Shown: positions 53,203 to 62,732 of the stretch, in pieces
How the letters are laid out: the number at the start of each line of letters is the position of its first letter
How positions within the stretch are numbered: position 1 is the first letter of the stretch
Source: Croceicoccus mobilis
Lineage (GTDB): Bacteria > Pseudomonadota > Alphaproteobacteria > Sphingomonadales > Sphingomonadaceae
DNA: 64,000 nt
Assembly: GCF_001661965.1 (NCBI RefSeq)
Contig: NZ_LYWZ01000021.1
Coordinates: 98,097 to 162,096 of the forward strand
Direction of reading: 5' to 3'
The notes under the pieces: generated by a model
Seen by the model: the letters and a program-made list of their open reading frames with translations, nothing else
Told to the model about the DNA's origin: nothing
Database searches by the model: none
Translations under genes and position numbers: made by a program

Positions 53203-53640
53203 ATGGCAATTGCAAAAACCGGTGACACCGTATCCATCGACTTCGTCGTGCGCACGCAGGACGGGAATGTGGTGGGCGGCACCCAGGAAAATGGTCCCCA
53301 GACGCTCACCATCGGCGGCGGCGAAGTGATGCCGCAGATCGAGGACGCGCTGCAGGGCATGGAAGTCGGCGGCGAAAAGACCGTGACGGTCGATTCCGAA
53401 AACGCTTTCGGTCCGCGTCAGGAACAGATGATCATCGAAATTCCGCGCGCGCAGCTGCCCGCGGATCCCGCTCCGCAGCCGGGCATGCAGCTGGCCGCCC
53501 AGCAGCAGGACGGTTCGACCGTCAACCTGACCATCGTGCAGGTCGAGGACGACAAGGTCGTTGCCGACGGCAACCACCCGCTGGCGGGACAGGACCTGAC
53601 CTTTGGCCTGACACTGGTCGAGATCAAGAACGCGGCCTGA
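53203..53640 (+). CDS. FKBP-type peptidyl-prolyl isomerase, SlyD-like
   Basis: A 145-residue protein with the SlyD/FKBP fold. It opens with KTGDTVSIDFVVRTQDGNVV; the LTIGGGEVMPQIEDALQGME segment and ENAFGPRQEQMIIEIPR mark the IF-insert type, and the domain closes with HPLAGQDLTFGLTLVEI. There is no His-rich metal-binding tail as in E. coli SlyD and no signal peptide, so it should be cytoplasmic. The start is the ATG at 53203 behind AGGAAAAATTA; the frame back to 53050 has no homology. A perfect hairpin (53657) follows. Confidence 0.9.
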   Translation: MAIAKTGDTVSIDFVVRTQDGNVVGGTQENGPQTLTIGGGEVMPQIEDALQGMEVGGEKTVTVDSENAFGPRQEQMIIEIPRAQLPADPAPQPGMQLAAQQQDGSTVNLTIVQVEDDKVVADGNHPLAGQDLTFGLTLVEIKNAA

Positions 53641-53656
53641 TGCCGTGGCATAGTGC

Positions 53657-53679
53657 GCGGGGGCGACCAACGCCCCCGC
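53657..53679 (+). terminator. Perfect 9-bp hairpin after the FKBP gene
   Basis: GCGGGGGCG, loop ACCAA, CGCCCCCGC, 16 bp after the stop codon. No U-run. The remaining 145 bp up to the next gene show nothing else. Confidence 0.55.
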
Positions 53680-53824
53680 CGCTGGCGGCTGGGGACATGC
53701 CGCCTTACAAATGCCCCATTGGCTTGCCCACCCACCCCATCGCCACTAGCCTCAGCCTGCCCCTTGGATCGAAACCCTGCCTTATGCGGCGGGCACGGCG
53801 GGGCGCGGATGGGGGCGCATTGCA

Positions 53825-54886
53825 ATGGCGGTTGAAAATGGGAACAACGAACGCCCCGGTGAGACGCAGGACGGCCTGACACCCTTTCTCCCCGGCCAAC
53901 GGCGCATCCCGCTCAGCGCTATTTTCCTTCTTCTTCTCGTCGCCCTTCTGGTCGGCTTTAGCGTCAGTGACGGAGCCGGTGCCAGCTGGGCCGGTCTCGG
54001 AATGTTGCTGCTGGTGCCGGCCGCGATGGGTGGGTTAACCGCCGATCTGGTCGACCCTGACGGCACGCAATCGATGCTGGGCTGCTATCTCTACCCCACG
54101 CTTTTCCTGATCGCGCTCAGCGTGATCGGTTATGTCGTTTTCGGCGAGGGCGCCATCTGCCTCGCCATGGCGCTGCCGCTGTGGGTTCCGGCCGCCATGA
54201 CCGGCGCACTCGTGTCTCACCTCAATGCAAGACTTCGGCGCAAGCATGAAGCGCGCCTTCAGGGGCGTAGCTATGCCGCGGGATGGTTGCTGCTGCCATT
54301 GGTGGTGATCGGCTATGACGCAGCCTATCCGCCCGAATGGCAAGACCGCGAAGTCGTGCGCGAAGTCATTGTCGATGCCGATCCCCGGACAATATGGCCC
54401 ATGCTCGTCAGCGTGCCCGCGATTTCACCTGACGAAGGCAAGGCGAACCTGACGCAAGACATTCTTGGAGTGCCGCGCCCCAGTTCGGCGCGGCTGGTGC
54501 GCCGCGATGGAGATCTTGTTCGTCTGGCGCGATGGGGCAGTGACATCCGCTTCGAAGAATCGATTACCCGGATCGACGCAGGCCGCGCCATCACATGGCA
54601 CTTTGCCTTCCCCGACGACTCGGTTCAGGCCCATACCGATCGCCACATCTCACCCGATGGCGCGACGCTGAAGATAGATAGCGGTGGATATACGCTCAAA
54701 CCGGTGGGTAAAAACAGGGTCAGGCTGCGCCGTGCCACTTCCTATCGCATGCGCACGCGAATGCCGGGCTATATCGGCTGGTGGGGCGATGTGCTGCTGG
54801 GGGATGTGCAGGAAAACATACTGGCCGTGGTCCGCGACCGCGCCGAAGCGCGCTCCGCAGCCCTGGCGATCAGAACTCCCAATTGA
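53825..54886 (+). CDS. Membrane protein with a C-terminal SRPBCC (polyketide-cyclase-like) domain
   Basis: A 353-residue protein. The N-terminal half has four to five hydrophobic segments (AIFLLLLVALLVGFSV, AGLGMLLLVPAAMGGL, LYPTLFLIALSVIGYVVF, CLAMALPLWVPAAMTGAL, AAGWLLLPLVVIGYDAAY). From about residue 180 a START-like SRPBCC domain follows (VREVIVDADPRTIWPMLVSV, then SITRIDAGRAITWHFAFPD). Such domains bind hydrophobic ligands in a deep pocket. Function unknown; no pathway neighbours. Its 3' end overlaps the opposite-strand gene by 17 bp. Confidence 0.75.
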   Translation: MAVENGNNERPGETQDGLTPFLPGQRRIPLSAIFLLLLVALLVGFSVSDGAGASWAGLGMLLLVPAAMGGLTADLVDPDGTQSMLGCYLYPTLFLIALSVIGYVVFGEGAICLAMALPLWVPAAMTGALVSHLNARLRRKHEARLQGRSYAAGWLLLPLVVIGYDAAYPPEWQDREVVREVIVDADPRTIWPMLVSVPAISPDEGKANLTQDILGVPRPSSARLVRRDGDLVRLARWGSDIRFEESITRIDAGRAITWHFAFPDDSVQAHTDRHISPDGATLKIDSGGYTLKPVGKNRVRLRRATSYRMRTRMPGYIGWWGDVLLGDVQENILAVVRDRAEARSAALAIRTPN

Positions 54887-55190
54887 CCAGAAGCTGCGCG
54901 AGCTTGCCCGCCTTCTTCCGCCCGCCGCCAAGGCCCGCAACGGTTAGCTCCGGCCCGTCGGCAAGCGGGCGCAGGCCGGCGCTACGGTCGGTGGCGGTAA
55001 CGTCGAAATCGAGAGCAAGCGCCCCCGCAGGCTGCAGCCCCGCCGCCTGCCTTGCGGCTGGATCGGGCAGTGCGCCTGTCGGGGCGGATTGTGCAGATAC
55101 CGGGGAATAAGCCGCAAGGCAGACCATGCCCGCCACCCCCGCGATCAGCGGCCTGGGCAGATTTGGGCTGGTCCGGTTTACTGGCTGCAT
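54870..55190 (-). CDS. Small exported protein of unknown function
   Basis: A 106-residue product with a signal peptide (PRPLIAGVAGMVCLAAYSPV, cleavage near VSAQS). The mature part has a conserved-looking C-terminus (KLAQLLVNWEF) and a Gly/Lys-rich patch (GLGGGRKKAG). There are no cysteines in the mature part. It overlaps the SRPBCC gene end by 17 bp. I recognise no family; it is kept because of the clear export signal and because no better gene occupies the region. Confidence 0.5.
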   Translation of the reverse strand: MQPVNRTSPNLPRPLIAGVAGMVCLAAYSPVSAQSAPTGALPDPAARQAAGLQPAGALALDFDVTATDRSAGLRPLADGPELTVAGLGGGRKKAGKLAQLLVNWEF

Positions 55191-55312
55191 CAGCTAGACT
55201 TGTCCCCAGTCGGTTAAGGCCAGACGAAAATACTTGCCTGATGTGACGTTAACGAGACTCGTCCGTAGAAGGTTCCGATGGGCGAATGGTCCGCCCACCA
55301 GCTGATGACAGC

Positions 55313-55780
55313 TCAGCGCGCCTTGATCGGAACGCCGGGCTGGCTCTTGGCCGTGCGGATCACCAGCGATGTCTTGACGCTGGCGACGTTCGGCGCAGGC
55401 GTCAGCTTGCTGGTCAGGAATTCCTGAAAGCTCTGCAGATCGTGGCTTACGATCTTCAGCATGAAATCGATCTCGCCATTGAGCATGTGACATTCGCGAA
55501 CTTCGGGCAGCGTGCCCATGTGCTCCTCGAACGTGCGCAAGGCTTCCTCGGCCTGGCTCTTCAGGCTCACCATCGCAAAAACGGTGATCGTGAAGCCCAG
55601 CGAAGCGGGATCAAGCTCTGCGTGATAGCCGCGAATGATGCCCGCTTCTTCCAACGCGCGCACGCGGCGCAGGCACGGCGGCGCTGTCAGCCCGACTCGG
55701 CTGGCCAGTTCGACGTTGGTGATGCGGCCCTCAGATTGCAGTTCCGCCAGCAGGTGACGGTCTATTTCATCCAGAATCAT
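55313..55780 (-). CDS. Lrp/AsnC-family transcriptional regulator
   Basis: A 155-residue regulator. The winged HTH opens it (LDEIDRHLLAELQSEGRITN, ELASRVGLTAPPCLRRVRAL), and the RAM amino-acid-binding domain follows (GFTITVFAMVSLKSQAEEAL, VRECHMLNGEIDFMLKIVSH). Lrp-type proteins form octamers and respond to amino acids. The start is the ATG at 55780, with AAGGA about ten bases before it; the 25-codon extension to 55855 has no homology. No adjacent target gene is obvious, so its role is global or unknown. Confidence 0.92.
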   Translation of the reverse strand: MILDEIDRHLLAELQSEGRITNVELASRVGLTAPPCLRRVRALEEAGIIRGYHAELDPASLGFTITVFAMVSLKSQAEEALRTFEEHMGTLPEVRECHMLNGEIDFMLKIVSHDLQSFQEFLTSKLTPAPNVASVKTSLVIRTAKSQPGVPIKAR

Positions 55781-56073
55781 AAGGCGTTCTTCCTTTACCG
55801 TCTTCTTGCGGGGCGCGACCTCTCTTGTCGCATTGGGGGACGGCTGCCCCGACACATAACAAAGTTTTTACCCTCTATCCCGGCAATTTTTTCGGCGCCA
55901 TGCCATTTATGTGAAGTCTGTTCCAGATTGCTACGTGCTCGCCGGCGCACTTTTGTAACGTTAGGACTTTGTTTACCCCCTGCAAAGACGGCATTGGCCA
56001 TGCGTTTCATCGCTGCCCAGGGCCGTTTTGGCGCAGGCCGGAACCGCCGGACTGCCTGTTCAATGGGGGCTTG

Positions 56074-57852
56074 ATGACGCTGGACGATCGCTTGCGCACG
56101 GTGCTTGCCGTGTCCGTCGATGGCGAGAGGGCCGCGCTGGCGCAGTTTCGCCAGCTCGTCGACCTACTCGGATCGGGCGGAGCGGTGGCCGACGGACAGC
56201 TGATCGCCTCTGCCTTCCTGCGCATCTCCGTTCTTTCCCGCCGCCTGCCGGTGGCCGAACGCGTCGCGATCCTGGGCGAACCGGGTGTGCGTCTGCGCGC
56301 CGCGACCCTGGTCGCCCAGCTGTGCGAGGGCGACGAACGCGTGGCCGAAGCTGCGCTCAACGCCGCCGATCTCGATAGCCATGGCTGGGATGCGATCGTA
56401 CCCATGCTGGCCAATGGGCTGCGCCGCCGGGCAGAGCTTTTGCGGCTCAACGCGCGGCGCCCCGGTGTGGCTGAAGCGGATGAACCGGCCGACCTGTCCG
56501 AATACGAACCGGCTCCGCCCCCGGCAGTGACACGGGGCCAAGAATTCGCGCATGATGGCGGCGATGAACTTGCCGAGGAAATCTTGACCGCCGACGACAT
56601 GCCTACCCCTGCGCCCGCGCCGGCTCCTGAGCCTTCGCATGTCAGCGCCGAAGGCGGCACCCTGCCCGCAGCACGCGCGCCTGCGGTTCGCACCCATGCC
56701 TTTGGCTGGCGCGCCGCGCCGCGCGGCGATACCCGTCCCGGCGACATTGCCGGCCTTGTGCAGCGGATCGAGGAATATCGCGAGCACCGCGCCACCCGCG
56801 GGCCGGAGGACAAGCCCGCCGAGCCTGTCCGCGAGATCGAGCCCACCGTCACGGCCGCCATAATCGACCTCAGGATCGACAGCGACATGCGGATCAGCTG
56901 GGCCGGCCATTTCGCGCCCATGCTCAAAGGCCTCGGCCTTTCCCCGGCAGAGGATGCGTCCGCGCTGATCGACGAACGCTCCGCCGCCAAGCTGCGCCGC
57001 CAGCAGGTCGTGCGCGGCGGCGCAGTGACGATCACCGCCTCGCCCGCGATCAGCGGTGGCTGGCGGCTGGACGCGGTGCCGCGTTTCGACACCGTCGGCC
57101 GGTTTCTCGGTCACCATGCCCGCATCACCCGCCAGCCCGCCAAGCGTGACGAGAGCGATCCGCGCGGCGACGAGGTACGGCAGGCCCTGCACGAGCTGCG
57201 CACGCCGCTGGGCGCGCTGCAGGGCTTTGCGGAGATTATCCAGCAGCAATTGTTCGGACCCGTTCCCAACCGTTATCGCGCGCAGGCTGCCGACATTGCC
57301 GCCGAAAGCGCGCGCCTGCTGGCAGGGCTGGAAGAGGTCGAGCGGCTGGTCCGCATGCGCGGGGGCAAGATGGCGATGCCGGGCGGAGAGACCGCGCTTG
57401 CCGATCTCCTCGGTCAGCTGGCCGACCAGTTCGCGGCGATCGATCAGGGCAGCGGCGCCCATTTCGTGCTTTCGGCGCCCGGCGCCGATGTTGCGATCCC
57501 CGTGGCCGAGGTAGAGGCCGAGGGCATGTTCTGGCGCCTTCTTGCCACCTTGTCGGCAGCAGCGCAGCCGGGCGAGACGCTTTACATGGACCTGACAGCC
57601 AATGGGCAGGTCGAGCTGGCCGTAACCCTGCCCGCCAGCCTGCGCGGCACAGCCCTTTTCAACGCAGAGGTCGGTCGCAGCGAGCGCGGCGATCCGGTTC
57701 TGGGCATGTTGGGTGCGGGTTTCGCCCTGCGGCTGGTCGCGGCAGAGGCGCGCGCAGCAGGTGGTGCGCTGTCGCATGATGACGAGCAGGTCGTCATCCG
57801 CCTGCCTCGGACGCAGGATGAATCGCCCGATTTGCATGAAACCGCTGCCTGA
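56074..57852 (+). CDS. Histidine-kinase-like protein with degenerate ATPase domain
   Basis: A 592-residue soluble protein. The N-terminal about 150 residues are helical (RAALAQFRQLVDLLGSGGAV), then a Pro/Ala-rich linker (TPAPAPAPEPSHVS), a PAS-like region (IIDLRIDSDMRISWAGHFAP), and a HisKA domain with His373 in ALHELRTPLGALQGFAEIIQ. The HATPase part is hard to find: the N-box Asn is missing (FWRLLATLSAAAQPGE where NLLSNA would stand), the D-box is not seen, and only a weak G2-like GMLGAGFALRLVAAEARA remains. It may be a phosphotransfer or pseudokinase protein like DivL or ChpT rather than an active kinase. The start is the ATG at 56074. No response regulator is adjacent. Confidence 0.75.
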   Translation: MTLDDRLRTVLAVSVDGERAALAQFRQLVDLLGSGGAVADGQLIASAFLRISVLSRRLPVAERVAILGEPGVRLRAATLVAQLCEGDERVAEAALNAADLDSHGWDAIVPMLANGLRRRAELLRLNARRPGVAEADEPADLSEYEPAPPPAVTRGQEFAHDGGDELAEEILTADDMPTPAPAPAPEPSHVSAEGGTLPAARAPAVRTHAFGWRAAPRGDTRPGDIAGLVQRIEEYREHRATRGPEDKPAEPVREIEPTVTAAIIDLRIDSDMRISWAGHFAPMLKGLGLSPAEDASALIDERSAAKLRRQQVVRGGAVTITASPAISGGWRLDAVPRFDTVGRFLGHHARITRQPAKRDESDPRGDEVRQALHELRTPLGALQGFAEIIQQQLFGPVPNRYRAQAADIAAESARLLAGLEEVERLVRMRGGKMAMPGGETALADLLGQLADQFAAIDQGSGAHFVLSAPGADVAIPVAEVEAEGMFWRLLATLSAAAQPGETLYMDLTANGQVELAVTLPASLRGTALFNAEVGRSERGDPVLGMLGAGFALRLVAAEARAAGGALSHDDEQVVIRLPRTQDESPDLHETAA

Positions 57853-57918
57853 GAAGCGAACATCTTCATTCCTTCGCTTGCCATCTGCGAAAGTGGCGGC
57901 TAACCGCTTGGCCGCGAT

Positions 57919-57994
57919 GGGCCTGTAGCTCAGCGGTTAGAGCTGGCCGCTCATAACGGCTAGGTCGCGGGTTCGAATCCTGCCGGGCCCACCA
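57919..57994 (+). tRNA. tRNA with CAU anticodon, probably tRNA-Ile2 (lysidine type), or elongator tRNA-Met
   Basis: A full 76-nt cloverleaf with encoded CCA. The acceptor is GGGCCTG/CGGGCCC with one G-T pair; the D-arm is GCTCAGCGGTTAGAGC; the anticodon loop is CTCATAA with stem GGCCG/CGGCT (one mismatch); the T-arm is GCGGGTTCGAATCCTGC. The body resembles E. coli ileX-type tRNA-Ile(CAU) more than elongator Met, but identity depends on lysidine modification and cannot be fixed from sequence alone. A tyrosine integrase starts 85 bp downstream, so the 3' end of this tRNA is probably the attachment site of an integrated element. Confidence 0.85.
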
Positions 57995-58079
57995 CCCCCT
58001 TCCGCAAACGGCGGAAACGCGTACATATTTGAAGTGCAAAGGCTTTTCTCGTCAGACTGTGACACTTGGCTGTGACAAC

Positions 58080-59735
58080 ATGGATGACGAGATGGGAAAA
58101 GTTCGCTGGCTGGAGCAGCGCAAAACGAATGGCGTATGGTACATTCGTGTGCCGGTCCCAAAGCACCTCATCCCGCTAGCGGGCACGCGTGCAAAAAGAA
58201 AAAGTCTGGAGACCAAGGACCAAAAGGCCGCTCTCAAGGCCTACCGCAAGGCACTTGGTGAGATTGAAGGCGAATTTGAGAGGCTAGAGGCCCGGCTGGC
58301 AGGTTCCACCCGCATTGAGCGTGTTCGCTTGACCGGTGATCTAGACGCTTTGACGAAAGCCGACCTTGAAGAACTGGTGCGGCAATGGTGGGAAAGGCGC
58401 GAGGCGGCTCGCAGCTTCGATGACAGCTTTTTACCTACATCACAGGAAATTTCCGACCTCCGCGAAATTGACCGGCAATCGACGCCAGATAGCGTCGCAA
58501 GAATGGTTGACCGGCTCTTGGTAGAAGCCGGAGTTCGAAGTGCGCCAGTGAAGATGGGGAAATTCACCACATCGGTGGAATACCCTCTCGTGGACCGTTC
58601 GAGCCAAATCTACCGTAGGCTTATTGATATTGTTGATCGGGGCCTTCGTATTGAAGAGCAGCTTTTGCTGGATGAGGCAGAAGGCAAGCGCAGGGCCGCT
58701 TACGACCCTCTGTTTAACCCCTCGGGGGACAAGATGGGCCAAGCCGGTAGCTCCGCTCCCAAAACCCTTGAGCACCTTATTGCGGCTTTCCAAGCTGAAC
58801 GCGAACTGCAACACGGCAAGGAAAGCACTGAGCGCAAATACGATCTCCTGTTCCGTACTCTGCGGGAAGTCTGGGGTCCCGATATGGCGGTCCGAGACAT
58901 CGACCGCGCCAAGGTCATCGCGATTAGGAAAACACTCGAAGCGTTGCCGCCGAACTCGATGAAGCGCTTCCCAAAGCTTTCGGTGTTGAAAGCCGTTGAA
59001 CACGCAAGGGGGACGAACCTAGCAGGCCTCGCCCCCAACACCGTAAATTCATACCTGCAAAACCTTCTGGCCATGCTTCGCTGGGCCGAGGGGCAGAATT
59101 GGGGCGTCAAACTTTACCTTCGTGATCTTGCTCCTGCTCGACGTGCAAACGTTAAACGCAGGGGCTTCACTCCCGATGAACTCACGCTCCTCTTTGATGC
59201 CCTGCACAGCTTTAAGGAGACTAACCCTACGAAGTTTTGGGTACCTGCGCTCGCTCTTTATTCCGGCGCACGCGCTGGCGAGCTTTGCCAACTTCAAAAG
59301 GCTGATGTGCGCGGTGTAGAAGAAATCCCATTCATTGACTTCTCCGTTTTTAACCCAGACACCGGCTTGCGCGTTGACGATAAAAACTTGAAGACCGATG
59401 CCAGTGAACGGCAGTTGCCCTTGCACAGCGAGTTGTTGGCATCTGGCTTCCTTGAGTTTGTTGAAAACACAGACACGGACCGGCTCTTCCCCGACTTGCT
59501 TCCCGGCTCCAAGGATGATTACGCCCACAATTTCTCAAAGTGGTTCGGCCGCTTCAAGAAAGGTGTAGGGCTCCATCAACCATCACTAGTTTTTCATAGC
59601 TTCCGACACGGCTTTCGCGACGCATGCCGCGAAGTTGGAATATCCGAGGACCTCGCTATGGCCTTGGGCGGGTGGGCAACCAGAAATGTGGCCTCTGGGT
59701 ACGGCTCTAAGGGGGCGCGTCGAATTCCTGCATAG
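58080..59735 (+). CDS. Tyrosine recombinase / integrase (C-terminus frameshifted)
   Basis: A 551-residue site-specific recombinase. An N-terminal SAM-like region (GVWYIRVPVPKHLIPLAGTR) and core-binding domain precede the catalytic domain. The active-site residues are visible: Arg in YSGARAGELCQL, Lys in KTDASERQLPLH, His/Arg in FHSFRHGFRDACRE, and Tyr in NVASGYGSKG. The frame then ends abruptly (ARRIPA). In the next frame a convincing tail continues (RVEFLHREMEKIQFETFSLT) to a stop at 59868, and the switch sits in a GGGGG run at about 59715. So one extra G, real or an error, truncates the protein just after the catalytic Tyr. It abuts a tRNA gene, as expected for a genomic-island integrase. 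Confidence 0.88.
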   Translation: MDDEMGKVRWLEQRKTNGVWYIRVPVPKHLIPLAGTRAKRKSLETKDQKAALKAYRKALGEIEGEFERLEARLAGSTRIERVRLTGDLDALTKADLEELVRQWWERREAARSFDDSFLPTSQEISDLREIDRQSTPDSVARMVDRLLVEAGVRSAPVKMGKFTTSVEYPLVDRSSQIYRRLIDIVDRGLRIEEQLLLDEAEGKRRAAYDPLFNPSGDKMGQAGSSAPKTLEHLIAAFQAERELQHGKESTERKYDLLFRTLREVWGPDMAVRDIDRAKVIAIRKTLEALPPNSMKRFPKLSVLKAVEHARGTNLAGLAPNTVNSYLQNLLAMLRWAEGQNWGVKLYLRDLAPARRANVKRRGFTPDELTLLFDALHSFKETNPTKFWVPALALYSGARAGELCQLQKADVRGVEEIPFIDFSVFNPDTGLRVDDKNLKTDASERQLPLHSELLASGFLEFVENTDTDRLFPDLLPGSKDDYAHNFSKWFGRFKKGVGLHQPSLVFHSFRHGFRDACREVGISEDLAMALGGWATRNVASGYGSKGARRIPA

Positions 59736-59900
59736 GGAAATGGAAAAAATCCAATTCGAGACATTTAGCCTTACTTCTATGCGAAAAGTGACGACACTTA
59801 AGGCCATCAGTTTTGAAGAAAAATGCAACGGGTTGCACTTACCTGATCCGATAATTCATAAGAACTAGGCATAGCGTTTGCCTGACACCCTAAGACCCTA
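59736..59900. other. Short gap with the out-of-frame end of the integrase
   Basis: Up to 59868 this holds the frameshifted integrase tail; the last 32 bp are an AT-rich spacer before the convergent reverse-transcriptase gene. No separate gene is seen. Confidence 0.6.
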
Positions 59901-62682
59901 TCAATCAGGGATACACTTGCGTGTTTCGGAGATATTGTAGCCCTCGGGAGCGGGTTTGTAAGCGTCTGTAGAACGAGGCCAACGCTTATCCCGGCTTTGT
60001 TGGCGTCGTAGCTTCTTTGGATTGATTTCAACAACCACCAACTGGTCATTCAATCCGCCGCGCACCCGACATACGTCACGTTCGCGCGATAGCTTCGCAG
60101 GTCGACGCAGCCGACTGTCGCCAAAACGACGATTATTCACAAGCGCCATGTAGGCATGAACATCGAGAGCCGCAGCATCGATCAACGCCGAGAAACTCTC
60201 CAAATCTTTGTTCCATGAGAGCGTGATAAGACAGTCCACTTGGCCCTGAAAATTCGCGCGATATCCCATGTTCAAAAGTTCGCTACAAACCAGAATTCCG
60301 AAATGAAGGTCATTGTGCTGGTAGACCCGCTTATTATCAGCCCCTTCCGCCCATTGCAGACCGTGGCTGGTATACAAAAGTTCCTCCTCATGAGGAGCAG
60401 GCAGGGTCTTGCGCTGACGAATTTGAACGGATGACGGATAGCCTAACCTATCATCAGAAAGCACCAGAACCGCTGAACTATCTACCCTCTTGTTAGAATG
60501 GTGCGTGTAGTCCAACCCAGCAATCAGACTAATGCCATTCGACCGCAATCGACCTGCTATGGTGTTAATCCAACATTCAGGCACCGAAAGTTCTGGCAAG
60601 AGCAAATAATCAGGCTTTGGGAAGGCTCCAATCGCGGTATTCACTATCCTAGCTAATTGACGGTACCGACTAAGCGACAAATCTGGTGCGTCAGCGGCTC
60701 CTTTTTCCCAACATTCGTCAGTAACCTCGAAACTCGTCAGCCCCAGCCTCACAGGGCGAAGAGGTGCCGAACGTTTCAATACAATTGGCGGAGGCTTAAC
60801 GTTGTCAGAGCTTTCAAAAGGAGCGACTGGCAAACCCTCTCCGTTATCGCCTTTCTCCAACGGTTCCAACTCATCCGCTAGGTTGCTCCGCACCCAGACC
60901 CCACGCACTGCGCGCGTGTAATCTGCCCATGCATGCGCAGCGGTTGTTGGCTCGGCAAAAACACACTCCTCGGGCAAGTAAAGTGCGATCTCCTCCGGCG
61001 TGTAAGGTCGCGTGGGAAAGAGAAAGGGGAGGATAGAATTTTGTGACCGATCATCGGCGGACGTGATCGCCACCGACGCCACGCGTCTTGGGGCCGTCCC
61101 CTCTACTGTTTTCTCAGTACGGGCTAAAAACTGGCGTAAGAGATCAGAATACGGATATCTATCTGCCAAAATTGCGTCACTCGACTTCTCTGGCGGCTGT
61201 CCAATTGCATCGGTCCGGAGATGTTCACGATACGGAGTGCGCGCCCAATCTGCCTCTCTTGCTTTAAGGGCTAGATCGACCAGCTCTTTCGCGTCCAGCT
61301 CTAGATCCTTTAGCAAGCCAATCAGAGCCCGTTGCCTGATAGGCCCGGTGGATATTGGAAACGCACGAATTAGCGCTTCGCGAAAGAAGCGCTGGACTTG
61401 AGAACGCGTGTCTTTCCAAACTTTAGCGGGGACAGAATTAGCCTTGATGCCGTTGATCCGCATCGTAGCAGAGCCTGTCGCTTCCTGAAGTTTGAAGATA
61501 GCAGAGATCGTTTCCTGATATACTCTACGCGCCGATGCCCAATCACCGAGCGATACAGCGAACGACAAAAGGCGCGGCAAATGATCAATTTGCTCAAGCA
61601 CCTTGTCCGGACGAATTACATGTTCGTGAGCGAATTCATAGAAGTCTTCCCGCTGAGATTTCCATTCTTCAGGCCGAAGGTCGCGTGCCAACGTATTGAC
61701 TGCACGTAGGAGAACGGACCAACCTAGTCGGCGTAAGGTTAGCCCATCTGCCCGTCGCAAGCTGTCAGCATCGTCTGATGCTTCACTTGCCGCAAGCGCG
61801 CGTGCGGCTTCTGACCGTTCGATTTGCTCCGGAAGCGGCATGGTCCTTCGCTCACTCGACACTTCCCGGATTTGCGCTGCGATGTGATCGAGCAGGTCGG
61901 CTCCTGACCGACCACTAAGAAAGAAAGTTTTCTGCTTTGCAGCCTGCAGCGTGATCGTTGTGGCCCCACCCCATTTTGGCAAGTCCAAAATGACGTTGCC
62001 GTCAGCTGTACGCTTGAAGGCAGGAATTCGTCTAACAATGAATTTCCAAAGGTCGTGAGTTGATCGGATTTCCTTGCTGTCATGCAGGACCAAGAAAAGG
62101 TCGTCTACATAGCGGGCATAGTAAACCGGACCCAGCTGTTGCTCGACCTGGCGATCTAGAAAAGTAAGTAGAACATTCGAAATCACTCTAACTACAGATA
62201 GTCCTATAGGAATTCCACCTTGGTGATTTTCATCAAGCGGACAATCTAATATTTTCAGTTGCTCACAGCAGAGGGCTGACCACGCGCTCAACGCGGAACT
62301 GATAACTTGGCTAAAGCTCAACTCAAACGCACTCAGTTCAACACCCAGATCCTCGAGAAATTCCGGGTGAACAAAGAAGCTGGGGTCGATGTTGTGATAG
62401 AAGCTGCCGACGTCGAGGGTCATCGCGATGATTGGCTGCTCCCTATCAACCGCATCGCGCATAGCTTTGAGACCATCATCCCGCCATTTTCGATATGGCT
62501 CAAAGTATGGCTCAAACGAGCCTAGAGCTTCTCGGTGATAGTCTCCGATCCATTTTCGATCTTTGCCTTCTCGATAACGCCGGACGCGTGCGGCAAGCGC
62601 GTGCGAAGAAAGGCATGCATCGAACTTATGGCCGACAAAATTGACCCAAAGAGCTGAAATGATGTGAGCCTCAACACTGAAG
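59901..62682 (-). pseudogene. Reverse transcriptase fused to nitrilase (DRT type 1 / UG1-like anti-phage protein), 5' end cut off by an IS3 element
   Basis: About 927 residues remain. A reverse transcriptase comes first: motif A reads AMTLDVGSFYHNIDPSFF (Asp codon near 62412), motif B GGIPIGLSVVRVISNVLL, and the catalytic YARYVDDLFLVL (YVDD at 62100-62111). A long helical middle region follows. The C-terminal about 280 residues are a carbon-nitrogen hydrolase domain with Glu in LLLPELSVPE (60591), Lys in RQRKTLPAP (60408) and Cys in FGILVCSELLN (60285), the full Glu-Lys-Cys triad. RT-nitrilase fusions are the known DRT1/UG1 defence proteins. The frame opens with SVEAHIISALWVNFVGHKFD straight out of the IS inverted repeat, so the first RT motifs are missing; the rest of the gene must lie beyond 64000. 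Read-through into the IS extends the frame to 63047 but is spurious. Confidence 0.88.
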
Positions 62683-62708
62683 TGAAGCGTCCCGGGTTTT
62701 CCGGAGGC
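62683..62708 (+). repeat. Left terminal inverted repeat of the IS3 element
   Basis: Begins TGAAGCGTCCCGGG and ends CCGGAGGC. 25 of 26 positions match the reverse complement of the right end. Confidence 0.9.
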
Positions 62709-62732
62709 TCCTATTTGTGAGAAGGAGCCAGA

